64,000 bases of DNA from Crystallibacter sulfonylureivorans_A. GTDB taxonomy: Bacteria > Actinomycetota > Actinomycetes > Actinomycetales > Micrococcaceae. The translations under genes were made by a program, and so were the position numbers. The notes under the pieces are model-generated. The model saw only the letters and a program-made list of their open reading frames with translations. It was not told the origin of the DNA and made no database searches. Location of the stretch: positions 32,637-96,636 of the forward strand of contig NZ_JBLKRT010000016.1 of the NCBI RefSeq assembly GCF_047607445.1, read 5' to 3'. This document shows positions 40,352 to 49,011 of this stretch, in pieces (position 1 is the first letter of the stretch; every line of letters starts with the position of its first letter).

Positions 40352-41395
40352 ATGGCGTGGCGCATGCCCGCGGAAACAGCACCGCACGAGCGGATCTGGA
40401 TGGCTTTTCCCCGGGCGGGGCTGACGCTGGGCGAGGACGCTGCGTCAGCCGAGGAAGCTTACGGCGCGTGGACCGCCGTGGCGCAGGCGATTGCGGAGTT
40501 TGAGCCGGTCACCATGGTGGTGGATCCGACGGAACGGAAACGTGCCAGCCGCATGTTGGGCAGCGGAATCGACCAGCTCGAAGCGCCCTTGGATGAGTTC
40601 TGGATGCGCGACATTGGACCGACCTTCGTGGTCGACGACGCACGTCCCGGGGTGCTCGGCGCGGTGGACTGGACCTTCAACGGCTGGGGCGCGCCGGCGT
40701 GGGCGGAGTGGGAGAAAAGCCGCGGCATCGGCCGCTTCGTCGCCGAGCAGGCCGGCGCGGAGCTGGTCAGTTCCCTGTTGGTCAACGAAGGTGGCGCGAT
40801 CCACGTTGACGGCGCAGGCACGGTGCTGGTGACGGAGACCGTCCAGCTGGACCCCGGCCGGAATCCTTACACGGACAAGGAAAGGGTCGAGGCGGAACTG
40901 GCCCGCACCCTGGGCACCACGCACACCGTGTGGGTGCCGCGCGGACTGACACGCGACTACGAGGATCTCGGCACCCGCGGGCATATCGACATGGTGGCCA
41001 CGATTCCTTCGCCGGGACGCCTCCTGCTGCACCTGCAGAACAACCCCGCCCACCCGGACTTTGAGGTGAGCCGGCAGCTGCGGGACTTCTTCGGGACCCA
41101 GCTGGATGCTGCCGGGAAACCGTTCGAGATCATCGAGCTGCCAGCTCCGGACACGCTCAAGGACAACGACGGATTCGTCGACTGGAGCTACGTCAACCAC
41201 CTGGTGGTCAACGGGGGAGTGATCGCGTGTGGCTACGGCGAGGAACGGGCGGACGCGCTGGCCGCCGAAATCCTGGCCGAGGCGTACCCCGGCCGGCGCG
41301 TGGTCACGGTGGACGCGCGGCCCATCCTGGCCCGCGGAGGAGGAATCCACTGCATCACGCAGCAGCAGCCCGCGCTCGCCGCCACGGAGGCCTGA
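40352..41395 (+). CDS. aguA: agmatine deiminase
   Basis: A 347-residue PAD-fold amidinohydrolase. Motifs: FWMRDIGPTFVVDD, LLVNEGGAIHVDG, a catalytic His in TRGHIDMVATI, and the catalytic Cys334 in GGGIHCITQQQ. It converts agmatine to N-carbamoylputrescine plus ammonia. Agmatine deiminase is normally followed by a nitrilase-type N-carbamoylputrescine amidase; here an unrelated amidase-signature enzyme follows with a 1-base stop/start overlap (TGATG). RBS is AGGAGG. A TetR repressor is divergent with an operator between. Confidence 0.92.
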   Translation: MAWRMPAETAPHERIWMAFPRAGLTLGEDAASAEEAYGAWTAVAQAIAEFEPVTMVVDPTERKRASRMLGSGIDQLEAPLDEFWMRDIGPTFVVDDARPGVLGAVDWTFNGWGAPAWAEWEKSRGIGRFVAEQAGAELVSSLLVNEGGAIHVDGAGTVLVTETVQLDPGRNPYTDKERVEAELARTLGTTHTVWVPRGLTRDYEDLGTRGHIDMVATIPSPGRLLLHLQNNPAHPDFEVSRQLRDFFGTQLDAAGKPFEIIELPAPDTLKDNDGFVDWSYVNHLVVNGGVIACGYGEERADALAAEILAEAYPGRRVVTVDARPILARGGGIHCITQQQPALAATEA

Positions 41396-43116
41396 TGGGC
41401 CCGTTCGATGTGGTGGAAGCGTCGATTGCGCAACTGCGCGAGGCGCTGCAGACCGGACAGGCCACCAGCGAGCAACTCACCCAGGCGTACCTGGACCGCA
41501 TCGCCGCCTACGACCACAGCGGCATCCGGCTGAACGCCGTCGTCGTGATGAATGAAGACGCGCTGGCGGAAGCCCGCGCTTCGGACCAACGGCGCTCGCG
41601 CGGTGAGGCACTCGGCCCGTTGGACGGCATCCCGTACACGGCCAAAGACAGTTATCTGGCCCACGGCCTCACCGCCGCCGCAGGTTCGCCCGCCTTCGAG
41701 CACCTGGTGGCGCAGCGCGATGCCTTCGCCATCGAACGGCTGCGTGCGGCAGGAGCAGTGCTCATCGGCCTGACGAATATGCCGCCGATGGCCAACGGGG
41801 GCATGCAGCGCGGTCTCTACGGACGTGCCGAAAGCCCCTACAACGCAGACTTCCTCACTGCCGCCTTTGGCTCCGGTTCCTCCAACGGATCCGGGACCGC
41901 GACGGCGGCCAGTTTCGCGGCCTTCGGGCTCGCCGAGGAAACCTGGTCCAGCGGGCGGGCGCCGGCATCGAACAACGCGCTCTGCGCCTATACCCCCTCG
42001 CGCGGCGTCATCTCCGTGCGGGGCAACTGGCCGCTGGTTCCCACCATGGACGTGGTGGTGCCGCACACCCGCTGCATGGCCGACCTGCTCGAAGTGCTGG
42101 ACGTCATCGTGGCCGACGACCAGGAAACCCGCGGCGACTTCTGGCGCGCGCAGCCGTGGGTGCCGATTCCGGCCGCGTCGTCCGTCCGGCCGGAGTCCTA
42201 TCCCGCGCTGGGGGCCCGGGGGCTGCAGGAAGCGTGGGACACGTTGCGCGGCAAGCGCTTCGGCGTGCCGCGGATGTACATCAACGCCGACCCCGAGGCC
42301 GGCACCGGCGACCACCCCGGCATCGGCGGTCCCACCGGACAGCGGATCGAGACCCGATCCTCCATCATTGAGCTGTGGGAGGCGGCGCGGCGGGACCTCG
42401 AAGCGGCCGGAGCCGAGGTGGTGCCGGTGGATTTTCCCGTGGTGTCCAACTACGAGGGTGACCGGCCCGGCGCCACCACGATCGGCACCCGCGGCCTGGT
42501 CAGCGCGGAGTACCTGCGGCGCGAGATCCTGGACCTATCGGCCTGGGCGTGGGAGGACTTCCTCGCTGCCAACGGGGACCCCGCGCTCAACTCACTGGCG
42601 GAGGTGGACGGGGCGCGCATCTTCCCGCATCCCGAGGGCGCGCTGCCGGACCGCTATGACGGGTTCGACGACGACATCGCCGTGTATCCGGCGCACGTGC
42701 GCAACCACGGTGTGGCGTCATTCCTCGAGATCCCGGAACTCGCGGAGGGCCTGCGCGGACTCGAGGAAACCCGCCGGGTGGACCTTGAGGAGTGGATGGA
42801 CCGGCACCGGCTGGACGCCGTCGTCTTCCCTGCGGTGGCAGACATCGGCGCTGCGGACATGGACACCAATGCGGCAGCTGCAGACCTCGGCTGGTGCAAC
42901 GGCGTCTGGGTCGCCAACGGGAATCTGGTCCCGCGGCACCTCGGCATCCCCACCGTCACCGTGCCGATGGGGACGACGACGGACATCGGCATGCCGGTTG
43001 GACTCACCTTCGCCGGGCGCGCCTATGGCGACAACACCTTGCTGGCGTTGGCTGCCGCCTTTGAAGCCACCGGCTCCCGGCGCACCGAGCCGCCGCGGAC
43101 CCCGCGGCTGGCCTGA
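41395..43116 (+). CDS. amidase-signature (Ser-cisSer-Lys) family amidase
   Basis: A 573-residue amidase; ATG 41395 shares a base with the deiminase stop, and the frame's upstream extension is antisense noise. The catalytic lysine is in TAKDSY (Lys84), the cis-serine in FGSGSSNGSG (about Ser163) and the nucleophile in ETWSSGRAPAS (Ser186). The usual TDTGGSIR is changed to ETWSSGRA, keeping S-x-R but losing the G-G pair, so this is a divergent member. Given its place it might hydrolyse N-carbamoylputrescine or another amide in the agmatine pathway; that would be a non-orthologous replacement and is inference. Confidence 0.82.
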   Translation: MGPFDVVEASIAQLREALQTGQATSEQLTQAYLDRIAAYDHSGIRLNAVVVMNEDALAEARASDQRRSRGEALGPLDGIPYTAKDSYLAHGLTAAAGSPAFEHLVAQRDAFAIERLRAAGAVLIGLTNMPPMANGGMQRGLYGRAESPYNADFLTAAFGSGSSNGSGTATAASFAAFGLAEETWSSGRAPASNNALCAYTPSRGVISVRGNWPLVPTMDVVVPHTRCMADLLEVLDVIVADDQETRGDFWRAQPWVPIPAASSVRPESYPALGARGLQEAWDTLRGKRFGVPRMYINADPEAGTGDHPGIGGPTGQRIETRSSIIELWEAARRDLEAAGAEVVPVDFPVVSNYEGDRPGATTIGTRGLVSAEYLRREILDLSAWAWEDFLAANGDPALNSLAEVDGARIFPHPEGALPDRYDGFDDDIAVYPAHVRNHGVASFLEIPELAEGLRGLEETRRVDLEEWMDRHRLDAVVFPAVADIGAADMDTNAAAADLGWCNGVWVANGNLVPRHLGIPTVTVPMGTTTDIGMPVGLTFAGRAYGDNTLLALAAAFEATGSRRTEPPRTPRLA

Positions 43117-43156
43117 TCGGCGGGACCGGCTCACCCGGCCGAGCAGCGGGCCAAGG

Positions 43157-44074
43157 TCACGGCAGTTGATCCGGGCGGGCAGCCTCGGCCCGGCGCAGCA
43201 CGTCGACGGCGGCGGCGACCCGGCGCGGGGGAGTGTGGCCGGCCGGCAGCAGGGCCACGATGGCGTTGCGGGCATGCTTATCCGCCACCGGCCGGTGCAC
43301 CACCTGGAGTCCGTCAAAAGTGGTGCCGTCGACCGGAGGGCTGTTGGCGAATGAGTAGCCGAGGCCGCGGGCCACCATGCTGCGGATGGTCTCCATGTTG
43401 GCGCTGGTCCAGCGCACATTGAGCTCCACGCCGGACAGCCGCGCCACCGTGGTCAGACGCTCGATGGTGGGCGGGACGTCCAGCAGGATGGCAGGTTCGG
43501 CGGCGATGTCTTTCAGCCGCACCGCGGACTCCTTCGCAAGCAGGTGGCCCTGAGGCAGGACCACCTGGAGTTGGATGTCCTTGAGGACCTCCCGGTCCAG
43601 ATCGTCCTCGGCCTGAAGTGCATAAACCAGCGCGACGTCGAGCCGGCCTTCCCGCACCCCGTCCTGCACGGCTCCGGCAGAGCTTTCGGTGAAGCGCAGG
43701 TCCACCTCCGGGTGGTGCTTCGTGAAGTACTCGGCCAGCGGTGGCACCAGCCGTGGCGAGAGCGTCTGGCTACAGCCGACGCGGAGCGGGCCGCGAATCT
43801 GTCCCAGGTTGTCGGAGATGGACGCTGCCGCCTCGGTCACCCGTTCGAGCACCGCCCTGGCGTGGGTGGCGAACTCGATTCCGGCCGGCGTCAAGGCAAT
43901 CTGGCGTGACCGGCTGCGCACCAGCAGGTCGGCTCCCAGGGCCTTCTCGAGTTGTGCGATGGCCATGGATGCGGCAGCTTGTGAGGCGTGGCAGGCGGCC
44001 GCGGCGGCGGTAACGGAGCCGTGGTCCACCACGGCGACAAAGTACTCCATTTGCCGCAGCGTGAGCTCAGACAT
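43157..44074 (-). CDS. LysR-family transcriptional regulator
   Basis: A 305-residue LysR protein; ATG 44074 (MSELTLRQMEYFVAV) follows AGAGGA, and a longer open frame upstream runs into the promoter. The N-terminal HTH is LTLRQMEYFVAVVDHGSVTAAAAACHASQAAASMAIAQLEKALGADLLVR, and the substrate-binding domain begins near residue 90 (LRVGCSQTLSPRLVPPLAEYF). It is divergent from the MHS transporter/sulfatase operon, separated by 106 bases, and likely activates it. The effector is unknown; a sulfate ester or aromatic acid is plausible. Confidence 0.9.
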   Translation of the reverse strand: MSELTLRQMEYFVAVVDHGSVTAAAAACHASQAAASMAIAQLEKALGADLLVRSRSRQIALTPAGIEFATHARAVLERVTEAAASISDNLGQIRGPLRVGCSQTLSPRLVPPLAEYFTKHHPEVDLRFTESSAGAVQDGVREGRLDVALVYALQAEDDLDREVLKDIQLQVVLPQGHLLAKESAVRLKDIAAEPAILLDVPPTIERLTTVARLSGVELNVRWTSANMETIRSMVARGLGYSFANSPPVDGTTFDGLQVVHRPVADKHARNAIVALLPAGHTPPRRVAAAVDVLRRAEAARPDQLP

Positions 44075-44180
44075 AAGTCCTCTTGATGGTTCGCATCGGA
44101 ACAATTGATTTTCCATATTATGTGGCCTGCAGCACACTTGTAGCAACCAGCCCCGACCCCAACCCTTCGAGGAGTTCCAC

Positions 44181-45521
44181 GTGCAACCAACCAGCAACAC
44201 CAGCACGGCGGTGAAGGCTCCGGCGACGCTGCCGGAAGCAAACGAGTCGCTGAACACGCGGGAGATGCGCCGCATCCTCTCGTCCAGCTTCATCGGCAGC
44301 GCCATCGAGTACTACGACTTCATCCTGTATGCCACGGCGGCGTCGCTGGTCTTCGGGCACGTGTTCTTCGCTAACCTCGGCGATGGGTTCGCCCTCTTCG
44401 CCTCCTTTGCCACCCTGGCCGCCGGCTATGTGGCCCGTCCGCTCGGCGGTGTGGTCTTCGGGCACTTCGGCGACCGGATCGGCCGCAAGAAAATGCTGGT
44501 GCTGTCCATGCTGATCATGGGCGTTGCGACCATGATCATCGGCATGCTGCCGCCGACGGCGCAGATCGGGATGGCGGCTCCGATCGCCCTGGTCATCCTG
44601 CGCCTGGTCCAGGGCGTCGCGGTCGGCGGTGAATGGGGCGGCGCCGCACTGATGGCGCTGGAGCACGCGCCGAAGACCAAGCGCGGTTTCGCCACCTCCT
44701 TCGCGAATGCCGGTGGACCTGCCGGTGCCATTCTGGCCACGCTGGTGGTCTCCGCCGTCTCCGCCGCCACCGGCGACCAGTTCCTCGAGTGGGGCTGGCG
44801 CATCCCGTTCCTGCTGAGCGCGGTCCTGATCGTCGTCGGCATGGTGATCCGGCTGAAGGTGACGGAGTCGCCGATGTTCGCCAAGCTGGAGGACGCCAGC
44901 GAAAAGCGCAAGATGCCGCTCCTGGACGTGCTGCGGAACCACCCGAAGGCCGTGGTCCTGGCCCTCGTCGCCACCATGAGTTTCTACTGCTGCCAGGGAC
45001 TGCTCACCGTCTGGGGCGTCTCGGTGGCGGTGGAGAACGGCGTGGACCGCTCCGGCGTGCTGAACTGGAAGGCCGCCGGCGCCGTTATGACGCTGATCGT
45101 GACCTTCTGGGCCGCCCGGATGAGCGACCGCGTGGGCCGCAGGAAAATGCTGGTCATCGGCGGCATCATCGGCATCGTCCTGGCCTACCCGCTGATCGTG
45201 CTGCTGGACAACGGCACCCTGTGGGGCTTCGCCGTCGCCATCGTCGTCGGCAACGGACTTGTCCAAGGACTGCTGTATGGGCCGATCGGCGCCTTCATCG
45301 CGGAGCAGTTCCCCACCCACGTGCGTTACACCGGCGCTTCGCTCGCATACCAGGGCGCATCCGTGCTGGGAGCCGGCTTCACACCGATGATCGCCACCGG
45401 CCTGGTGATCGCCGCCGGCGGAGGCACCGCGCTGGTGGCAGTCTTCTGGGCGCTGGTCATCGCCGCGGGCACCGCAGCCGTCCTGATGACCCGCGAAAGC
45501 CACCGCGCCGAGATCGGCTGA
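44181..45521 (+). CDS. MHS-family (metabolite:H+ symporter) transporter
   Basis: A 446-residue twelve-helix transporter. A GTG start has GAGGAG six bases upstream. The diagnostic MHS text occurs: RRILSSSFIGSAIEYYDFILYATAASLVFGHVFFANL and ARPLGGVVFGHFGDRIGRKKMLV, plus the VGGEWGGAALMALEHAP helix. It is a probable importer of an organic acid, perhaps a sulfated or aromatic acid, because it is followed by an arylsulfatase. The similarity to the transporter at 32632 is strong across the N-terminal half, suggesting two family members in one genome, not a recent duplication. Confidence 0.88.
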   Translation: MQPTSNTSTAVKAPATLPEANESLNTREMRRILSSSFIGSAIEYYDFILYATAASLVFGHVFFANLGDGFALFASFATLAAGYVARPLGGVVFGHFGDRIGRKKMLVLSMLIMGVATMIIGMLPPTAQIGMAAPIALVILRLVQGVAVGGEWGGAALMALEHAPKTKRGFATSFANAGGPAGAILATLVVSAVSAATGDQFLEWGWRIPFLLSAVLIVVGMVIRLKVTESPMFAKLEDASEKRKMPLLDVLRNHPKAVVLALVATMSFYCCQGLLTVWGVSVAVENGVDRSGVLNWKAAGAVMTLIVTFWAARMSDRVGRRKMLVIGGIIGIVLAYPLIVLLDNGTLWGFAVAIVVGNGLVQGLLYGPIGAFIAEQFPTHVRYTGASLAYQGASVLGAGFTPMIATGLVIAAGGGTALVAVFWALVIAAGTAAVLMTRESHRAEIG

Positions 45522-45555
45522 CACACCAACCGGCCCAGGCCGTTGCAGTATCCCA

Positions 45556-45592
45556 GCCGTCCACCCCGCTGCCCTGTGGCGGGGTGGACGGC
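45556..45592 (+). promoter_or_regulatory. 14-bp hairpin between transporter and sulfatase
   Basis: GCCGTCCACCCCGC (45556-45569) pairs perfectly with 45579-45592, loop TGCCCTGTG. It is 35 bases past the transporter stop and 21 before the sulfatase start, with no T-run, so it looks more like an RNA-processing or attenuating stem than a full terminator. Confidence 0.5.
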
Positions 45593-45613
45593 GGCACCAC
45601 CAAAGGAAAAACC

Positions 45614-47950
45614 ATGAACGATCATCTCCACAACGGCCCGCACCCGGTGCGGGACTACGCCGGGTTCGAGGGAACCGTCGCCGAAAAAGCCAGTGAATCC
45701 GTCGCCGCGTGGAAGCCGGCAACGCGTGCCCCGGAAGGCGCGCCGAACGTCGTCGTGATGTTGATGGATGACATGGGGTACAGCGACATTGCCCCGTTCG
45801 GCGGGGAGATCGACACCCCGGCGCTGGCCGAAATTGCCGCGGACGGGTACCGGCTGGGCAATTACCAGACGCCGCCGATGTGCGCGCCGGCGCGGGCCGC
45901 GCTGATGACGGGAATGAACCCGCACCGGGCCGGTTTTGCCTACGTGCCGCACATGGATCCGGGTTTCCCGAACTCGGCCATGGAACTGCCGGCGGACGCG
46001 CCCACGCTGGCGGAGAACTTCCGGGCGGCCGGATACGCCACGTTCATGGTGGGTAAATGGCATCTGACGGTGGAGTCGAAGATGCACGATGCCGCGGAGA
46101 AGTCCTCGTGGCCGGTGCAGCGCGGCTTCGACCGCTACTACGGCTGCATGGACGGGTTCACCTCGCTGTTCCACCCGCACCGGTTGGTGCGGGACAACAG
46201 CCAGGTGGTGGTAGACGAATATCCGGAGGACTACTACCTGACCGACGACCTGACCGATCAGGCGATGGGGATGATTTCCGAGTTGCGCAGCAGCGACGCG
46301 GGCAAGCCCTTCTTCCTCTACTTCGCGCACACCGCGGTGCACGGGCCGGTCCAGGCCAAGGCGGCGGACATGGAGAAGTACCGCGGCCGCTACGAATCCG
46401 GTTGGGACCACATCCGGTCGGAGCGGTTCGCTCGGCAGGTTGAGCTGGGACTGTTCCCGGAAGGCACGGCCTGCGCCCCGCGCAATGCCGAGCCCGGATC
46501 CGACGTGGTGCCGTGGGGTTCGCTCAGTGCCGAACAGCAGGCGCTGTTCGCCCGCTACATGGAGGCCTACGCCGCCGCGGTGGACAACGTGGACCAGAAC
46601 CTGCGCCGGCTGACGGACCACCTGAAGGCACTGGGCGAGTATGAGAACACCATCATCGTGTTCACCTCGGACAACGGCGGTACCTCGGAGGGCGGCGACA
46701 CCGGGACGCGCAGCTACTTCAGCCGTTTCTCGGCACCGCGGTCCGGCCTGCCCAAGGACTGGCAACCGGACGTGCCGCGGGACCCCGAGCTGATCGGCGG
46801 CCCGCGGACCTACGTGCACTACCCGCGCGGCTGGGCCTACGCGTCCAACACCCCGTTCCGGATGTACAAGACGTTCCCGCATGCCGGCGGTGTCCGGGTG
46901 CCCATGCTGTTGTCCTGGCCTGCCGGCCTGCCCCGGACGGCGGATGACGACGGCGTCCGCCACCAGTTCGCGCATGCCGTGGATATCGGCCCCACCTTGC
47001 TGCAACTTGCCGGCGTGGAGCCGCTGGCCGAACGCCACGGGCTGCCGGTCCGGGAAACGGACGGTGTGCCGTTCGCCAACTGGCTGCGGAACCCGGCGGC
47101 AGCGTCGGCGCACACCACCCAGTACACCGAGCTCAACGGCCGCCGCGGCTACATCGCCGGGACGTGGAAGGCGATTGCCCCGGAGCCCAACGGTCCCGGC
47201 TGGAAACACGACGGCTGGGAACTGTACGACCTGGCCGCCGACCCCACCGAACTGGTCAACGTAGCCGCCGAACACCCGGACAAGGTGCGCGAGCTCGCCG
47301 CGAAATGGCAGGCAGATGCCTGGTGGAACCAGGTCTACCCGCTCAACGACGACGGCTCGTTCAACCGCAACCGGCCGCCCAGCGAACTGCTGCTGGAACA
47401 ACCGGTGACGCTGTACCCCGGCGCACCCACGCTGGAGCGCTACCGCTCGGCCAAGCTGGTCCGGCTGCGCTCCTTCACCATCGACGCGCACCTGGAGCTA
47501 GCGGACGGCGACGGCGGCGTGCTGGTGGCGCACGGCGACCAGGGCGGCGGCTACGTGCTGTTCATCGAGGACGGCCAACTGGTCCTGACCTACAACGAGT
47601 ACGGCGAGGTCAAGCGCATCGGCGCCCCGATCGAACCCGGGCTCCACGACGTCAGGGTGGAATTTGCCGCACTGCCGGACTTCAAGTGGGCCATCAGCCT
47701 GCACCTGGATGGGCGCCAGTCGGCCATCCTGCCGGAGGTCTTCCAGCTGACCGGGATGGCACCCTTCGCCGGAATCAGCGTGGGGCTGGACCGCGGCGGC
47801 CCGGTGGACTGGGAGCTCTCCCGGCGCCACGGCTGCTACCGCTACACCGGGCGACTGCGCCACGTCCGCTACACCCCCGGCCCCAAGGCGGACTACAACC
47901 CGGAACAGATCATCGAACTGGACCGCGCCATGGCCGCTGCCTTCGAATAA
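45614..47950 (+). CDS. type I arylsulfatase
   Basis: A 778-residue sulfatase; ATG 45614 follows AAAGGAAA. The catalytic signature is CAPAR (Cys90, to be converted to formylglycine) in QTPPMCAPARAALMTGMNPHRAG, with calcium-site acids in MLMDDMGYSD (Asp52, Asp53) and DNGGTSEGGDTG. The size and the C-terminal beta-sandwich-like extension (LRSFTIDAHLELADGDGGVLVAHGDQGGGYVLF...) match long mycobacterial-type arylsulfatases rather than the short 530-residue form. It frees inorganic sulfate from aryl or alkyl sulfate esters in the cytosol (no signal peptide). The activating enzyme is encoded convergently, 9 bases away. Confidence 0.93.
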   Translation: MNDHLHNGPHPVRDYAGFEGTVAEKASESVAAWKPATRAPEGAPNVVVMLMDDMGYSDIAPFGGEIDTPALAEIAADGYRLGNYQTPPMCAPARAALMTGMNPHRAGFAYVPHMDPGFPNSAMELPADAPTLAENFRAAGYATFMVGKWHLTVESKMHDAAEKSSWPVQRGFDRYYGCMDGFTSLFHPHRLVRDNSQVVVDEYPEDYYLTDDLTDQAMGMISELRSSDAGKPFFLYFAHTAVHGPVQAKAADMEKYRGRYESGWDHIRSERFARQVELGLFPEGTACAPRNAEPGSDVVPWGSLSAEQQALFARYMEAYAAAVDNVDQNLRRLTDHLKALGEYENTIIVFTSDNGGTSEGGDTGTRSYFSRFSAPRSGLPKDWQPDVPRDPELIGGPRTYVHYPRGWAYASNTPFRMYKTFPHAGGVRVPMLLSWPAGLPRTADDDGVRHQFAHAVDIGPTLLQLAGVEPLAERHGLPVRETDGVPFANWLRNPAAASAHTTQYTELNGRRGYIAGTWKAIAPEPNGPGWKHDGWELYDLAADPTELVNVAAEHPDKVRELAAKWQADAWWNQVYPLNDDGSFNRNRPPSELLLEQPVTLYPGAPTLERYRSAKLVRLRSFTIDAHLELADGDGGVLVAHGDQGGGYVLFIEDGQLVLTYNEYGEVKRIGAPIEPGLHDVRVEFAALPDFKWAISLHLDGRQSAILPEVFQLTGMAPFAGISVGLDRGGPVDWELSRRHGCYRYTGRLRHVRYTPGPKADYNPEQIIELDRAMAAAFE

Positions 47951-47959
47951 CGACGGCGC

Positions 47960-48934
47960 TCAGGCAGCGATGGTGCGGAAGCCGATGTTGCTGGCCGCCG
48001 AGTCCGGGGTGTTCTTCGACCGGGCGGCGACCCGGTAGCGGTTGCAGTACGAATCGTGGCACAAGAACGATCCACCGCGCATGACCCGGCCCTGCCCGAT
48101 GGTGGGCCCGGTCGGGTTGTCCTCCGGCGACTTGCGGTAGTACTTGGGCAGGAACCAGTCGGAGCACCATTCCCACACATTGCCGCTGGTCTCATAGAGG
48201 CCAAAGCCGTTCGGCGGGAAGGTGCGCACCGGGGCAGGGCCGAGGAAGCCGTCGTCGAGCGTGTTGTGCGTGGGGAAGGCGCCCTGCCAGATGTTGCAGC
48301 GGTGCGTCCCGTCCGGCTCCACCAACTCGTTGCCCCAGGGGTAGCGCGCCTGATCCAGGCCGCCGCGCGCGGCATACTCCCACTGCGCCTCGGTCGGCAG
48401 CGCCCGGCCGGCCCAGCGGCAGTAGGCCATCGCGTCGTTCCAGGACACCTGGACCACGGGGTGGTCCGGGACGTCCTGCCAGAAGGATTTCGGCCCGTGC
48501 GGATGCGCCCAATCGGCGCCCCGGACGGTGACCCACCACTGCAGGCCCTCGGCCCGGCCCAGAATGTCGGGCTCATCGGCGGCGACCAGGAGGTGGAACA
48601 CTGCTGAGTAGCCGTAGACCTCGGACTCGGTGCGGTAGCCGGTGGCGGCGACGAAACGGTGGAATTCGGCATTGGTTACGGCGGTGGCGTCCATGGTGAA
48701 GGGAGACAACGCCACCGCGTGGACCGGGCCTTCGCCGTCCTCCGGGTAGCCCTCGTCGAACGCGTCGCCCATCAGGAACCGTCCGCCGGGCAGCGAGACC
48801 TGCTCGATGCCACGCTTCTGGGTGGCGGGAGCGGCCGCCGCGGCGGCACCGTTGTGCTGGGCAGCACTTCCGGTACCAGTTGCAGGGGTCGCCGAAGTGC
48901 CGGCTTCGCGCTCCGGCCCATGGCAGCAAGACAT
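47960..48934 (-). CDS. formylglycine-generating enzyme (sulfatase activator)
   Basis: A 324-residue SUMF1-type enzyme, start ATG 48934 with AAGGAG. After an Ala-rich, low-complexity N-terminus (residues about 10-38) comes the fold with VSLPGGRFLMGDAFDEGYPEDGEGPVHAVALSPF, ALPTEAQWEYAARGG, GNVWEWCSDWF, and the copper-binding catalytic Cys pair in RGGSFLCHDSYCNRYR (Cys292, Cys297). It oxidises the CxPxR cysteine of sulfatases to formylglycine using O2. It is convergent with the arylsulfatase gene, its obvious client. Confidence 0.95.
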   Translation of the reverse strand: MSCCHGPEREAGTSATPATGTGSAAQHNGAAAAAAPATQKRGIEQVSLPGGRFLMGDAFDEGYPEDGEGPVHAVALSPFTMDATAVTNAEFHRFVAATGYRTESEVYGYSAVFHLLVAADEPDILGRAEGLQWWVTVRGADWAHPHGPKSFWQDVPDHPVVQVSWNDAMAYCRWAGRALPTEAQWEYAARGGLDQARYPWGNELVEPDGTHRCNIWQGAFPTHNTLDDGFLGPAPVRTFPPNGFGLYETSGNVWEWCSDWFLPKYYRKSPEDNPTGPTIGQGRVMRGGSFLCHDSYCNRYRVAARSKNTPDSAASNIGFRTIAA

Positions 48935-49011
48935 ACGGCTCCTTCGCAGGCTGTCCTTTCAGGATAGTGCCGTGCCGGACCGGTCAAGCACCGGACGGCT
49001 ACGATCGCAGC

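Noticed and set aside
45326..47491. A 721-codon minus-strand frame across the sulfatase
   Set aside because: Antisense to a motif-complete sulfatase; no ribosome site and low-information translation.
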